From the NCBI RefSeq assembly GCF_032118995.1, contig NC_092668.1, forward strand, positions 14,053,501 through 14,117,500: a stretch of 64,000 nucleotides of DNA, read 5' to 3'. The translations under genes were made by a program, and so were the position numbers. This DNA is from Asterias amurensis (Eukaryota; Echinodermata; Asteroidea; Forcipulatida; Asteriidae). A model generated the notes under the pieces. The model saw nothing but the letters and a program-made list of their open reading frames with translations. It was not told the DNA's origin and made no database searches. This document shows positions 57,801-64,000 of this stretch, one piece after another (position 1 is the first letter of the stretch; every line of letters begins with the position of its first letter).

Positions 57801-60800
57801 CGGTAAGTTCAGACCATCATGACCAATGATCAACGGCGGCAGATCAGGAGTGGGGCTACGGCTGGATTGGACATCACTGGGGAGAGGGAGAGAACCGTCG
57901 AGTGACGGAAACGGTGATTGTGAGTCGTTGCCGGACGGGCTGGCGGGTTCAGCCGGGGATGACACGATGAGGGCGGTGTTGATATCGGGGAGGTTGGGCG
58001 ATTTCGCGCTTAGAACAGTCCCGTCAGGGGCTAGTGAGTCATGCATGATAGCTGACGGCATCATATAATCACCATCACTCAGAAACTCATGATCTTGTAA
58101 TGAGCGACCGTCCAGCGATGGCGATCGTGATCGGTACTCCGTTGATGGCGTCAGTGACCGTTCATCATCCTCGGTCCACTGCCCAACGCTTGACCGCTGA
58201 TCGTCCGTGCTGTGTTCCATGATCGGGGCGCTGCTGCGGAACGAGGCCGCCTTGGATCCCCACATCCCTTTCTCAAGGCTACTGGTTGGGGTATTACGCC
58301 AGTCTAGATGAGCGGTTGGGGTAAGGGTGTCGGCCTCGCGGGTACTGAGGACCGGAGAGGCTATCTCGGGGTCGAAGGGAACCCCCATGATGGAGTGATC
58401 ACTGGGGAGGGGAGACTCTGACCCTGTGCTGCTTCCTTGGGGATCATCGCTCTCAGCCTCGCTCAGCGGGGCTGAATCTGGAAGCTCAAAATCCTGGATA
58501 TTGAAAGAGGAAATTGAAATATTCAAAACATACCCTAGCAGTAATTTTAGATAATATTAACAATAGTGGCTTTTTATATAATGCTATTACCCATCACTCA
58601 GTGATGCTCAAAGGGCTTCAACATTCAGTATTTTCATGCAAGTTATTATGGAGCTATATTTTCAAAAGGATGAGACCAATTCATTTTCATAAGAATTGAA
58701 TTTGAAAGATCGGCTGTTGCCAACTTGGTGTTTATATCCCTTTGTGGGAGTTTGCCGAGTTCCGTGACGGGAAGATCATCTCAACAAACAAACAAAACAA
58801 GTGAGACAATCTTACCTTAAATGCTTGAATGGTAGGCGTGGCACCTCGGGAATCTTCGGGCCCGTCCGATGGCAGAGGAAGAAGACCGTCATCATAGTAG
58901 CTGTCTTGTTCTTCTTGAGGATTTTCCTTTTCCAGGGAGAGATCAGCTTTTCTTACAGTCGACCCCCTGGAGGACATACTGTGTGGCCAATCATCGTTAT
59001 CCTCCAGCAGTGACAGACGGGGTGGGGGACCCTGTGATACAACCTGTGATACAACCGGTGAGACCAAATCATCAATGGGAGTCGCTATAGCTGAAGAGAG
59101 CATAGGGGTGGAGTCACTCTCCCGACTGAAGAGGGGCGTGTCACTAGGCGTGATTGGGTCTCTGTCCATCGGTGTCTGACGATCGTAGTCGGTGAACGAG
59201 GCAACACTGCTTGGGCGATCAGTGGTCGGGACGTCTGGCTCAGTATTGCCACTAGAGGGAGGTTCGGCATGCAACTGATTCGTTGTTTTAGACATGATGA
59301 CAACCTCGCCATTGTCACCCAGGGCGACCATCGGAGATGCCACAGGGGTTGGGGGTAGGTTGCTGGGCTTTGCTGGGGGGACGCCACGCTCTATAACCAG
59401 CAGGCTTTGTTCAGGAGCTCGGCGAAGTGTCTCGACAGCTTGACGATGGGTCACACCTTCAAGAGACTCTGAGTTTACTTCCAAGACACGATCACCTGAG
59501 GTCAAGAAAAAAGAAAGAAAAGGTCATCTCTATGCAACTCGGATTGCAGGTTCACCTCTTTACAAGAAAAATCTTTGACACAGAGCCATTTTTTTCACCA
59601 AAAAATCCACATTGAGATTGTCAGATAAAAGTTTTATCCCTGAACTGTCGGGATCAATTACTTACCGATTTGTATTCGACCATCGACATCGGCAGCTCCA
59701 CCTTTAACCATAGACTTGATGTAAATCCCTCCATGTTTCACGCTGGTATTAACGCCACCCTGCAAACCAACAACCAAAACCACCATGATTAACTAAAAGA
59801 CTTTGTTGCACATATTTTTAAATTAATGGGGGAACATTCAGACACTACTAGGTCGGATAGTAGGAGGGTTGATCTGTTGTAAAATACTTTTAAAAGGGAA
59901 TTTTTGTAAAAAAAATAAATATAAAAAAATTAATGAGAAGTTTATGACTCACCGTTACACTTATTCCGAGACTGCTGTTGCTTTTCTTCAGATGTACCCT
60001 GTAAACGTCTCCCAGCTCCAACTCCGCCTGACCTTTGCCCTCACTTTGACCCACATCTGACCTTTGGTGTTCCTCTTCTGTTCTGGTCCTATCAGTGTTG
60101 AGGTCTGTCGCGGAGTCAGCAGCCTCGCCCGGCGAGGTAAACCCACTGAGTGGAGAGTTAATGGAATTGGCCAGAGACCCGACTTTTATCAGACTTGGTT
60201 TTGTTGACTTCTGGTTCTCGTCTGGGAAGAGGTCTTCCAAATCAGAGCTTTCTGGTGTCGGAACGTCATCGCTGGCGTCTGAACTGAAATGAATATCGCT
60301 GTGAATGCTTGGCGACTTCCGTTGACTTCTAACAGACTCTTGAGCTTCTGGTTTTGGGGTGCCTTGCTCCGGTTGGGTCTCCTGGTTTGACCTGACCCCA
60401 CGAGGCGGTCTGGCGTTCTCCGCTGAGAGATAACGCGCACGGATAGTCTGTGGTGGTGTCTTGGAACCAGACCCGTCGCTCAGATGACTCGCGTCCGACA
60501 ATGCGAGACTGTAGTTAGAGCCGAAACTCTGCGGTCGTCGGCGTGGTTTCTTAGGAGGGGTGCTTTTACGTTTCTGGGTGGCTGGGCTGTCGGGCTGGGT
60601 ACCATGGGTAGGTAGTGGAAGCTGAGCGTGTGATTGGCTGGCTTGAGCTGGGGTAATCAAATCTTCTTCGACAATGTGAGGCCTCGGCTTAGAATCTGTA
60701 AAATATGTAAATAATAAAATATTATAGAGCAAACTTAATAATATGTTGAAGGCAAGGATAACAATTTTTGTAATTTTCAAACCATAAGTAGTGTATTTTT

Positions 60801-63800
60801 TTGAAGAAAATAAACAAGCAATTTGGCCAGGATTGTGGATCAATTCATTTTGTGGTCTAACCTGGACTTGATGATCTTGGCTGTGATACAATCAGCTGCA
60901 CCGTGGTGGGAGCATTACTAAGGATGTCTACTGCAACACGATGTCCGACGCCCTCAAGACTTTGACCATTGATGGAGATGATACGATCCCCCGGCTGCAG
61001 CCTGCCATCAAGGTCTGCCGGACCCCCGGGGATGACCGACTGGACAAAGATACCGAGATCAAGGTTTCGAGAGTTCTCACCTCCAACAATTGTGATACCT
61101 TTAGAGAAAAGGACGAAAGGTAGAATAGATTGTATTGGGGTAAAGTTTCACTCTGCATTTATTAAGGCGCTGCCATTTTGTTTTGAGGGTAAGTCATCTT
61201 ATAAACACATTTTATAAATTATGATTAGTCAACGATTTACAAAAGCAATTTGCATTATGGTCAGCCATGCAGCCCCGGCCTTTGCAGACACTATTGGCGG
61301 GGAAGGCGGCGGTGAGCAGCATGAGGCAGGTGGAGTAGGCGGGAAGGGGAGATCTGGGAGAGAAACTCTTGACATACCTAACCCATCCTGTGGGTGTTTC
61401 TTGAGTGTGACGATACTGATATCTCTCTCAGGTTTCTCCGGGCTTGGAAGCTCATCGAGTCTCTCCTGTAGTGTCTCACTAATCACCTCAGTGCGATCAT
61501 TGAGTGTCGACTGTCGGGTGCGCTCGTTAAGTCTGATACTCTCATCTAAAAAGCAATGATTATGACAGATTGTATATTTGGTTTCATAAAAACTACTTCT
61601 AGTCTGATCAAATCTGTGGTCTCATGGAGATTACTAAGAAAGAATATCACGCTTGATTTTGAATACAATAGATTCTGAAGGACTTAAAAATTAAAATAAA
61701 AAAAGATTTGACAGTTTAACAAGCCATTGGATTCCGCAGCACAGGTTATGATGGTAAGGTTTCTCATTTGTACCTACATTTCTAACATAAGGGCATGAGG
61801 TAATTAATACAGGGTTAAGGTATAAAACGCTAGCTAGGAAAAGCAATAGCAATAAGTATAATCAGTGTTTGCTTACCAATGACAAACGGAGCATCTACTT
61901 CATCCAAGCCCAATATCCGCCGTCCATCCAGATCATCTTCTTCCCTAGCATGCTGATTAATTTCCCGTTCCATATCCGCCACAGTGGCATACGGATGCTC
62001 ATCTTCAAAATCATCTCGGCCGAGCTGTGGTCTGGGGTCTGGTGTACGACCCTTCACCCCTGACCCACTCGGCGCACCATCTTTGTAACGAGACACCTGG
62101 CTCGGTGTTCGTTGATTGCTGGTTTCGTTGGAGCTGCCACTATGAAAGCTAAGATGCTGATTCTGTCTCTCAAGACGACTGGTACGAGACTCTGATACCC
62201 GACGACCTTGGGACTTTCGACTCTCTGATCGTTCGGCCGTCAACTCATCATAAGGGATGGTCTCCTTGCTGTGGTAGTCTTTATTGCGGCTTGGCTTCCA
62301 CCTGTCGTCTGCGGCCACAGTCTCTTCATTATCCCTCTCTCCGGTACGATACGGGTACGCTGGTTGGTTGTTATACTCCGGCGGCGGCACCCTCTCTCGA
62401 CCACCTCTCCTCTCCGGAGATGACCCTCGATCTCGATAACCGATTTCCTCGTATTCAGAAACCAGTCGTCCGTTGTTTTGGTATTCGCCGTGCTCTTGGA
62501 AAAGGCTTTCAGGGACCGAGTTCTGTACACTGCCCTCGTTGTCATCAGAAAAGTCCAGCTCGTCGTCTGGGTAGTCGTTGTACGGAGAAAAGCGCATCGA
62601 GTCGGTGTAGGATTCCGAAGCCTCCATGGGGAAATCTGGAATATTTCAAACGTAAAAAGCCAAAGCAGAGTTACGGAAGGACTCGAATATGCACAAACGT
62701 TTCTGGTATTTTATCACTATGGAGGACGTTGTTACCTTGACCAAACTTCTGTGATGTGTTAGCCTTAAGTCTCATCGCCATCTGGAACTTATGTTGCGAT
62801 GTGCACAGCTGCAGCATATAGCGCCCTCTGTTGACACAAAATGAGAATACTGTATTTAACAAGCATGTAAACAAAAAAATATTTCCCACAAAGGGATCTC
62901 TTCTCAAACTTACTTAGCATAAATTGTGAAAGTTTTTTCTTTCTTTGGGCTGATATTCCCTATCATGGTTTCAAATTTACTCACTTTTTGTAGTCCTCTG
63001 TATAGTGGATATTCTTATTGCTGGATCCATCGTTTCCTTCGACAGTGAACCTCCTCCTCTGTTAAAAAAAATAAAATTTATCTCAAATTACTTCAAACGG
63101 AAAAAAAAAAAAAGCTTGAATCTACGGACCAAATTCCTCTCAAATAAAACTGAGGAAGGCACACAATTTATTTTATTTTTTGAAAACAAAGCTGAAGAAA
63201 AATGAAGACGGGCAAGAAATTGTTAGTGAGCCTTACATTGAAGGCAATCTTCCTAGTCAGGTGCCATGGATGTGCGTGGACCTGCTGCCTGGTCCTGCCT
63301 CGTTTCTCATAGACAATGATGCCGCGAGTGCAGATACCAAGCCAGATGGAAGCGCTGGGGTCCTTCTTGCTGCGAGACGCTCGATGGAAGTGGATTCCGT
63401 ACTCCTGTAGTTTCCTTGCTTCCTGTGTTGCAAAAAAATGCCAACAAATAAGGGTCGTTATCCATTCTCAATTCTTAAGTTGAGAAGTTCAAAAGAATTG
63501 TGTCTCTCGGACATATTATTTAAACAAACTGTTCAAACTCTGATCTTCAAATGGTTTTTAACAAGAGAAGAGGTTTGTGGTAGCACCATGTGTAATCTTA
63601 TTTGAGTAATGTTGGTTCTGAAAAGAACCAGTGTTGACAACTCACGGTTCTTTCCAGAACCAACTCCACTCAAAAAGATTTACACATGGTGCCACAAATC
63701 TCACCTAGTTATACTCCCACCATGCAAAGTTTCAAATCCTAATTACCATGAGAAACTCCATCTCAGCTTGCAGTTCTCCCATGCCGATATGCGTGGCATG

Positions 63801-64000
63801 CATCGGGGGTAGCGTCTGGCGAATCCTTGGCACACCCAACGTATCAATGATCTCTGACGGGACGTAGTGTTCGGGAAGAAAGTAGTTCCGGCCCATGGTT
63901 TCGCCGTGATAGTCCCCCATCTCGGCTTGCAGGGCCAGGGAGGCGAGCTGTAAAGCGGCTTTCTCGTCGCATCGCGTCTTTTCCTCGAGGATGTCCCTAC
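45809..64000 (-). CDS. PTPN13: PTPN13-like FERM/PDZ tyrosine phosphatase, 3' 29 exons (partial)
   Basis: Twenty-nine exons on the minus strand, in transcript order: 64000-63747 (cut by the window), 63422-63237, 63058-62985, 62827-62736, 62635-61877, 61545-61378, 61098-60862, 60695-59953, 59759-59666, 59495-58816, 58493-57674, 57344-57133, 56451-56359, 55997-55686, 55256-55101, 54765-54248, 53798-53576, 53367-52816, 52474-52307, 52082-51991, 51692-51511, 50132-50010, 49385-49246, 48813-48544, 48360-48270, 47958-47750, 47419-47285, 46786-46508 and 45865-45809. All use GT/AG and every junction keeps the frame: 7919 nt, about 2638 residues plus stop. Domain order is FERM, PDZ x6, PTP, as in PTPN13 but with one more PDZ. 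The family acts at the cell cortex and on Fas, ephrin-B and other receptor tails. The KIND domain and FERM start lie beyond the right edge. Confidence 0.95.
45925..46085. mobile_element. Short MITE with 'ttcacaaagagttag' arms
   Basis: The arms 'GGAGTTCACAAAGAGTTAAG' and 'CTAACTCTTTGTGAAATCTA' flank 'gacttagtcctaa'-type sequence. One arm of this family sits in every 600-bp unit of the array at 31-37 kb. Confidence 0.7.
46225..46415. mobile_element. MITE family M1 in the last PTPN13 intron region
   Basis: The arms 'ATAATTTCATACAGTTGC' and 'CAGCTCTATGAAATTGAAT' bound it, with inner 'gcttaccag/ctggtat' motifs. It lies between the last two PTPN13 exons. Confidence 0.6.
46865..47085 (+). mobile_element. 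SINE family B, plus-strand copy
   Basis: It begins 'AAACTTGGGTGTGATCC' and contains the tRNA-like segment 'GATAACTGAGTTGGTGGAG' and box-B-like 'GGTTCAAATCC'. It matches 18105-18350 (inverted) and 57465-57640. Confidence 0.65.
48965..49165 (+). mobile_element. SINE family A, degraded copy
   Basis: 'CAGAGTGTGGGTTCGAGTCCC' with a good box B, then 'GAGCAAGACACTTATTGC' and 'AACTTAAAGCTTTACGCCC'. It lies in a PTPN13 intron. Confidence 0.6.
49246..51692 (-). CDS. PTPN13: PTPN13 exons 21-23 of window: linker before the phosphatase
   Basis: Exons 51692-51511 (QMSEPKRPVPLIHESPVP; then acidic DDA), 50132-50010 (DLSEFDISTSLNFDSYSLP; ITPPPPGFRTGYVS) and 49385-49246 (GHDTDDDMNSTMDLPNDS; AAVKFGQALK). The acceptor of the middle exon (GCATGCAG) directly follows an intronic minisatellite (50170-50890), and the frame stays open upstream into that repeat. 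The linker is disordered in character. Confidence 0.85.
49395..49500. repeat. Tandem duplication of about 55 bp
   Basis: 'GTCACATGATGAATAATTAA' then 'CTAGACTGTGATTGG' occurs twice in a row with one or two changes, in a PTPN13 intron just before the exon at 49385. Confidence 0.75.
49820..49860. repeat. Single arm of the 'gtagcaccatgtgtaaatc' foldback
   Basis: 'GTGGTAGCACCATGTGTAAA' matches the arm of the complete foldback at 63560-63705; the partner arm is absent here. Confidence 0.5.
50170..50890. repeat. Intronic minisatellite, about five units of ~147 bp
   Basis: 'GTTTGTGGCACCGAGGCAAA' recurs at about 50241, 50389 and 50535, and 'GATGTGGCACCAAGTCCAAT' at about 50688 and 50837, with 'GGTGTTGGTGTGGATTGAAG' between. 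Read on the minus strand it is Pro/Thr/His-rich and open in one frame for long stretches. It ends about 40 bp before the acceptor of the PTPN13 exon at 50132. Confidence 0.85.
51720..51895. repeat. Three tandem units of about 58 bp in a PTPN13 intron
   Basis: 'GTCAAAATTCTCATGGATTT', 'TCAAAATTCTTATGGATTTT' and 'GTCAAAATTCTTATGGAATT' begin successive units, each followed by 'GCGTTATCTTGTTGGAA'-like sequence. Confidence 0.75.
51991..52474 (-). CDS. PTPN13: PTPN13 exons 19-20 of window: extra PDZ domain (PDZ6)
   Basis: It reads VIWIELEKPANGSLGFSLTG, then IKTLNSGGVAEMDGRMQVGD, RLLQVNGESLVGMTQNKAVG and KLAVTR, a complete PDZ fold with loop SLGFS. Helix B starts with Gln, so it is not a plain class I pocket. 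Human PTPN13 has only five PDZ domains and none here, between PDZ5 and the phosphatase. The exon pair is phase 0 in and phase 2 out, so it cannot be dropped alone without frame change. Either the vertebrate line lost it or this lineage gained it. Confidence 0.92.
52816..53798 (-). CDS. PTPN13: PTPN13 exons 17-18 of window: acidic and Pro-rich linker
   Basis: Exon 17 (75 codons) ends acidic (VEEEMKGVMDSLDLDLGDL). Exon 18 (184 codons) begins DISESDREQHLDDVDAIL, then has a very Pro/Ser-rich middle (PMPTPPLSPSLPPTL) that could offer SH3 or WW sites (inference). No counterpart is recognised in human PTPN13 beyond general composition. Confidence 0.9.
53925..54025. repeat. Copy of the dispersed repeat seen at 17270-17420
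   Basis: 'TTTGCCTCTGGTGACAGTTGA', 'TCAGTTAAGTGTTACCCTC' and 'GCCATCTGGCCTTGTGATGT' match the NFU1 intron copy in order. Confidence 0.5.
54248..55256 (-). CDS. PTPN13: PTPN13 exons 15-16 of window: PDZ4 and PDZ5
   Basis: PDZ4: EYFEVTLTKPARGGLGFTV, then CYVKDIIQDPAKSDGRLKKG (human CYVHDVIQDPAKSDGRLKPG), then NGTSMLDMSHFDAVSFLR with helix-B His. A 65-residue Pro-rich spacer follows, then PDZ5: IIRVQRNPMGQLGLSLTL, DVIPGLPAASEGSIQSDDL and GMSLMQARRLLEVAPN. PDZ5 has QLGLS as the binding loop and Leu, not His, at the start of helix B, so its ligand class should differ. Both lie in one exon after the PDZ4 split. Confidence 0.92.
55500..55570. repeat. Short interspersed repeat, also at 58705-58770
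   Basis: 'GGCTGTTGCCAGCTTGGTG' and 'TTTATATCC', then 'TTGTGGGAGTTTGCTGAGTT', recur almost unchanged at 58705-58770. About 60 bp are shared; the family is unknown to me. Confidence 0.55.
55686..55997 (-). CDS. PTPN13: PTPN13 exon 14 of window: Pro/Ser-rich linker
   Basis: It encodes 104 residues, EDEKHFEHVLSSPTLPMSPK onward, rich in SP and TP steps (possible proline-directed kinase sites, inference). Phase 0 at both ends means it could be skipped without a frameshift. Confidence 0.88.
56359..57344 (-). CDS. PTPN13: PTPN13 exons 12-13 of window: PDZ3
   Basis: It reads ENCFEVQLSKGTQGLGFSI, then KKVFAGQRASASGLVEEGDV and NEEPVYHLTHADTVAVLRG, then DVRLLLCRP. It corresponds to human PDZ3 (ENTFEVKLFKNSSGLGFSF; VFLLLCRP). 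Helix B starts with His. Exon 13's donor is AAG|GTTCGT, weaker than the others here; a second in-phase GT lies downstream, so a slightly longer exon is possible. Confidence 0.9.
57465..57640 (+). mobile_element. SINE family B, copy in a PTPN13 intron
   Basis: 'AATAGGGAGACCACTAG' then 'AGATAGCTCATTTGGTAGAG' and 'CTTGTAAATTGTTCCTTG' match the family at 46865-47085. Confidence 0.55.
57674..58493 (-). CDS. PTPN13: PTPN13 exon 11 of window: long Ser/Pro/Asp-rich linker
   Basis: One 820-nt exon encodes about 273 residues of low complexity (DFELPDSAPLSEAESDD; STEYRSRSPSLDGRSL) with no fold visible. It leads to PDZ3. The frame is open throughout, both splice sites are canonical and the phases fit (0 in, 1 out). 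An overlapping plus-strand frame is a mirror effect. Confidence 0.9.
58816..60695 (-). CDS. PTPN13: PTPN13 exons 8-10 of window: linker, PDZ2 and following linker
   Basis: Exon 8 is a Ser/Pro-rich linker of about 220 residues with a basic cluster (KRKSTPPKKPRRRPQSFG), then the PDZ2 start (VYRVHLKKSNSSLGISVT). Exon 9 adds GGVNTSVKHGGIYIKSM, almost the human PDZ2 text (GGVNTSVRHGGIYVK). Exon 10 adds GDRVLEVNSESLEGVTHRQ with helix-B His, then a long Ser/Thr/Pro/Asp-rich linker. In human, PDZ2 binds the Fas and APC tails; the near identity of the pocket suggests similar class I partners (inference). Confidence 0.95.
60862..61545 (-). CDS. PTPN13: PTPN13 exons 6-7 of window: PDZ1
   Basis: Exon 6 ends in the first beta strand (ISIVTLKKHPQDGLG) and exon 7 continues with ITIVGGENSRNLDLGIFV, PGGPADLDGRLQPGDRI and NGQSLEGVGHRVAVDIL. 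The carboxylate-binding loop is GLGI and the first residue of helix B is His, so it should bind class I (S/T-x-hydrophobic) tails. It corresponds to human PDZ1 (KYGLGFQIIGGEKMGRLDLG). Confidence 0.93.
61877..62635 (-). CDS. PTPN13: PTPN13 exon 5 of window: charged linker between FERM and PDZ1
   Basis: It encodes about 253 residues rich in Glu, Asp, Arg, Ser and Tyr (e.g. YPDDELDFSDDNEGS; SPERRGGRERVPPPEYN), with no recognisable fold. Human PTPN13 also has a long disordered linker here, but the sequence is not conserved. Several Tyr and Ser/Pro sites could be phosphorylated (inference). Confidence 0.9.
62736..64000 (-). CDS. PTPN13: PTPN13 exons 1-4 of window: FERM domain, F2 end to F3
   Basis: The first exon gives the end of the FERM F2 lobe (LQLASLALQAEMGDYHG; YFLPEHYVPSEIIDTLG), closely matching human PTPN13 (LLASLALQAEYGDYQ; YFRMEHYLPARVMEKL). 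The next three give the F3 PH-like lobe (QEYGIHFHRASRSKKD; WLGICTRGIIVYEKRG; PWHLTRKIAFN) and its final helix (YMLQLCTSQHKFQMAMRLKA; human HLCSYQHKFQLQMRARQ). The FERM domain binds phosphoinositides and membrane-protein tails and places the phosphatase at the cortex. Exon 1 begins two bases into a codon, so its 5' end lies outside the window. Confidence 0.95.
63560..63705. mobile_element. Foldback element in a PTPN13 intron
   Basis: 'GAGGTTTGTGGTAGCACCAT' then 'GTGTAATCTT' pairs with 'AAGATTTACACATGGTGCCA' and 'CAAATCTC'. The centre has a second hairpin, 'GGTTCTGAAAAGAACC' and 'GGTTCTTTCCAGAACC'. A single arm is at 49820-49860. Confidence 0.7.

Noticed and set aside
59085-59387. A 100-codon minus-strand frame overlapping PTPN13 exon 10
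   Set aside because: It is a shifted frame of the coding exon 59495-58816, which encodes PDZ2 in the true frame.

Overview
This is eukaryotic, AT-rich DNA with split genes (canonical GT/AG introns), many small inverted-repeat elements and tRNA-derived SINEs. The gene set (TCF/LEF, NFU1, UPF0728/C10orf53, PTPN13) is that of a bilaterian animal. The repeat style, with many elements whose arms read roughly 'gggcccaatttcatagagctgcttagca', is one I associate with echinoderms. A sea star or relative is my best guess; that is inference, not proof.

Layout. (1) 1-8.2 kb, plus strand: intronic DNA, then the last two exons of a TCF/LEF transcription factor, giving the C-clamp and a long tail ending in a CtBP-type PxDLS motif. 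(2) 13.66-15.27 kb, minus strand: a complete three-exon UPF0728 (C10orf53-like) gene, head-to-head with (3) 15.49-19.69 kb, plus strand: a complete seven-exon NFU1 (mitochondrial Fe-S scaffold). Their start codons are only about 216 bp apart. (4) 22.3-23.2 kb: a promoter-like segment with ZNF143-type and YY1-type motifs and candidate untranslated exons. (5) 25.87-29.02 kb: an inverted duplication of a small exon block (ultra-similar 78-bp core, membrane-segment block, acidic terminal block), with a further copy of the terminal block at 27.8 kb. (6) 31.0-37.05 kb: ten tandem units of about 600 bp, each carrying a splice acceptor plus a short terminal coding exon on the minus strand, followed by about five decayed ~190-bp units to 38.05 kb. 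The upstream minus-strand exons at 38.6 and 41.8 kb join these in phase to give a predicted 93-residue single-pass membrane protein I do not recognise. (7) 45.8-64.0 kb, minus strand: 29 exons of a PTPN13 (PTPL1/PTP-BAS) orthologue, from within the FERM domain to the stop codon, with six PDZ domains rather than the five of human PTPN13 and a WTD in place of WPD in the phosphatase domain. The gene continues past the right edge.

The four recognised genes are unrelated in pathway: Wnt transcriptional output, an uncharacterised conserved protein, Fe-S cluster delivery, and a cortical scaffold phosphatase. The most unusual part is 25.9-41.9 kb, where exons of an apparently lineage-restricted small gene family have been repeatedly duplicated, both inverted and in tandem.
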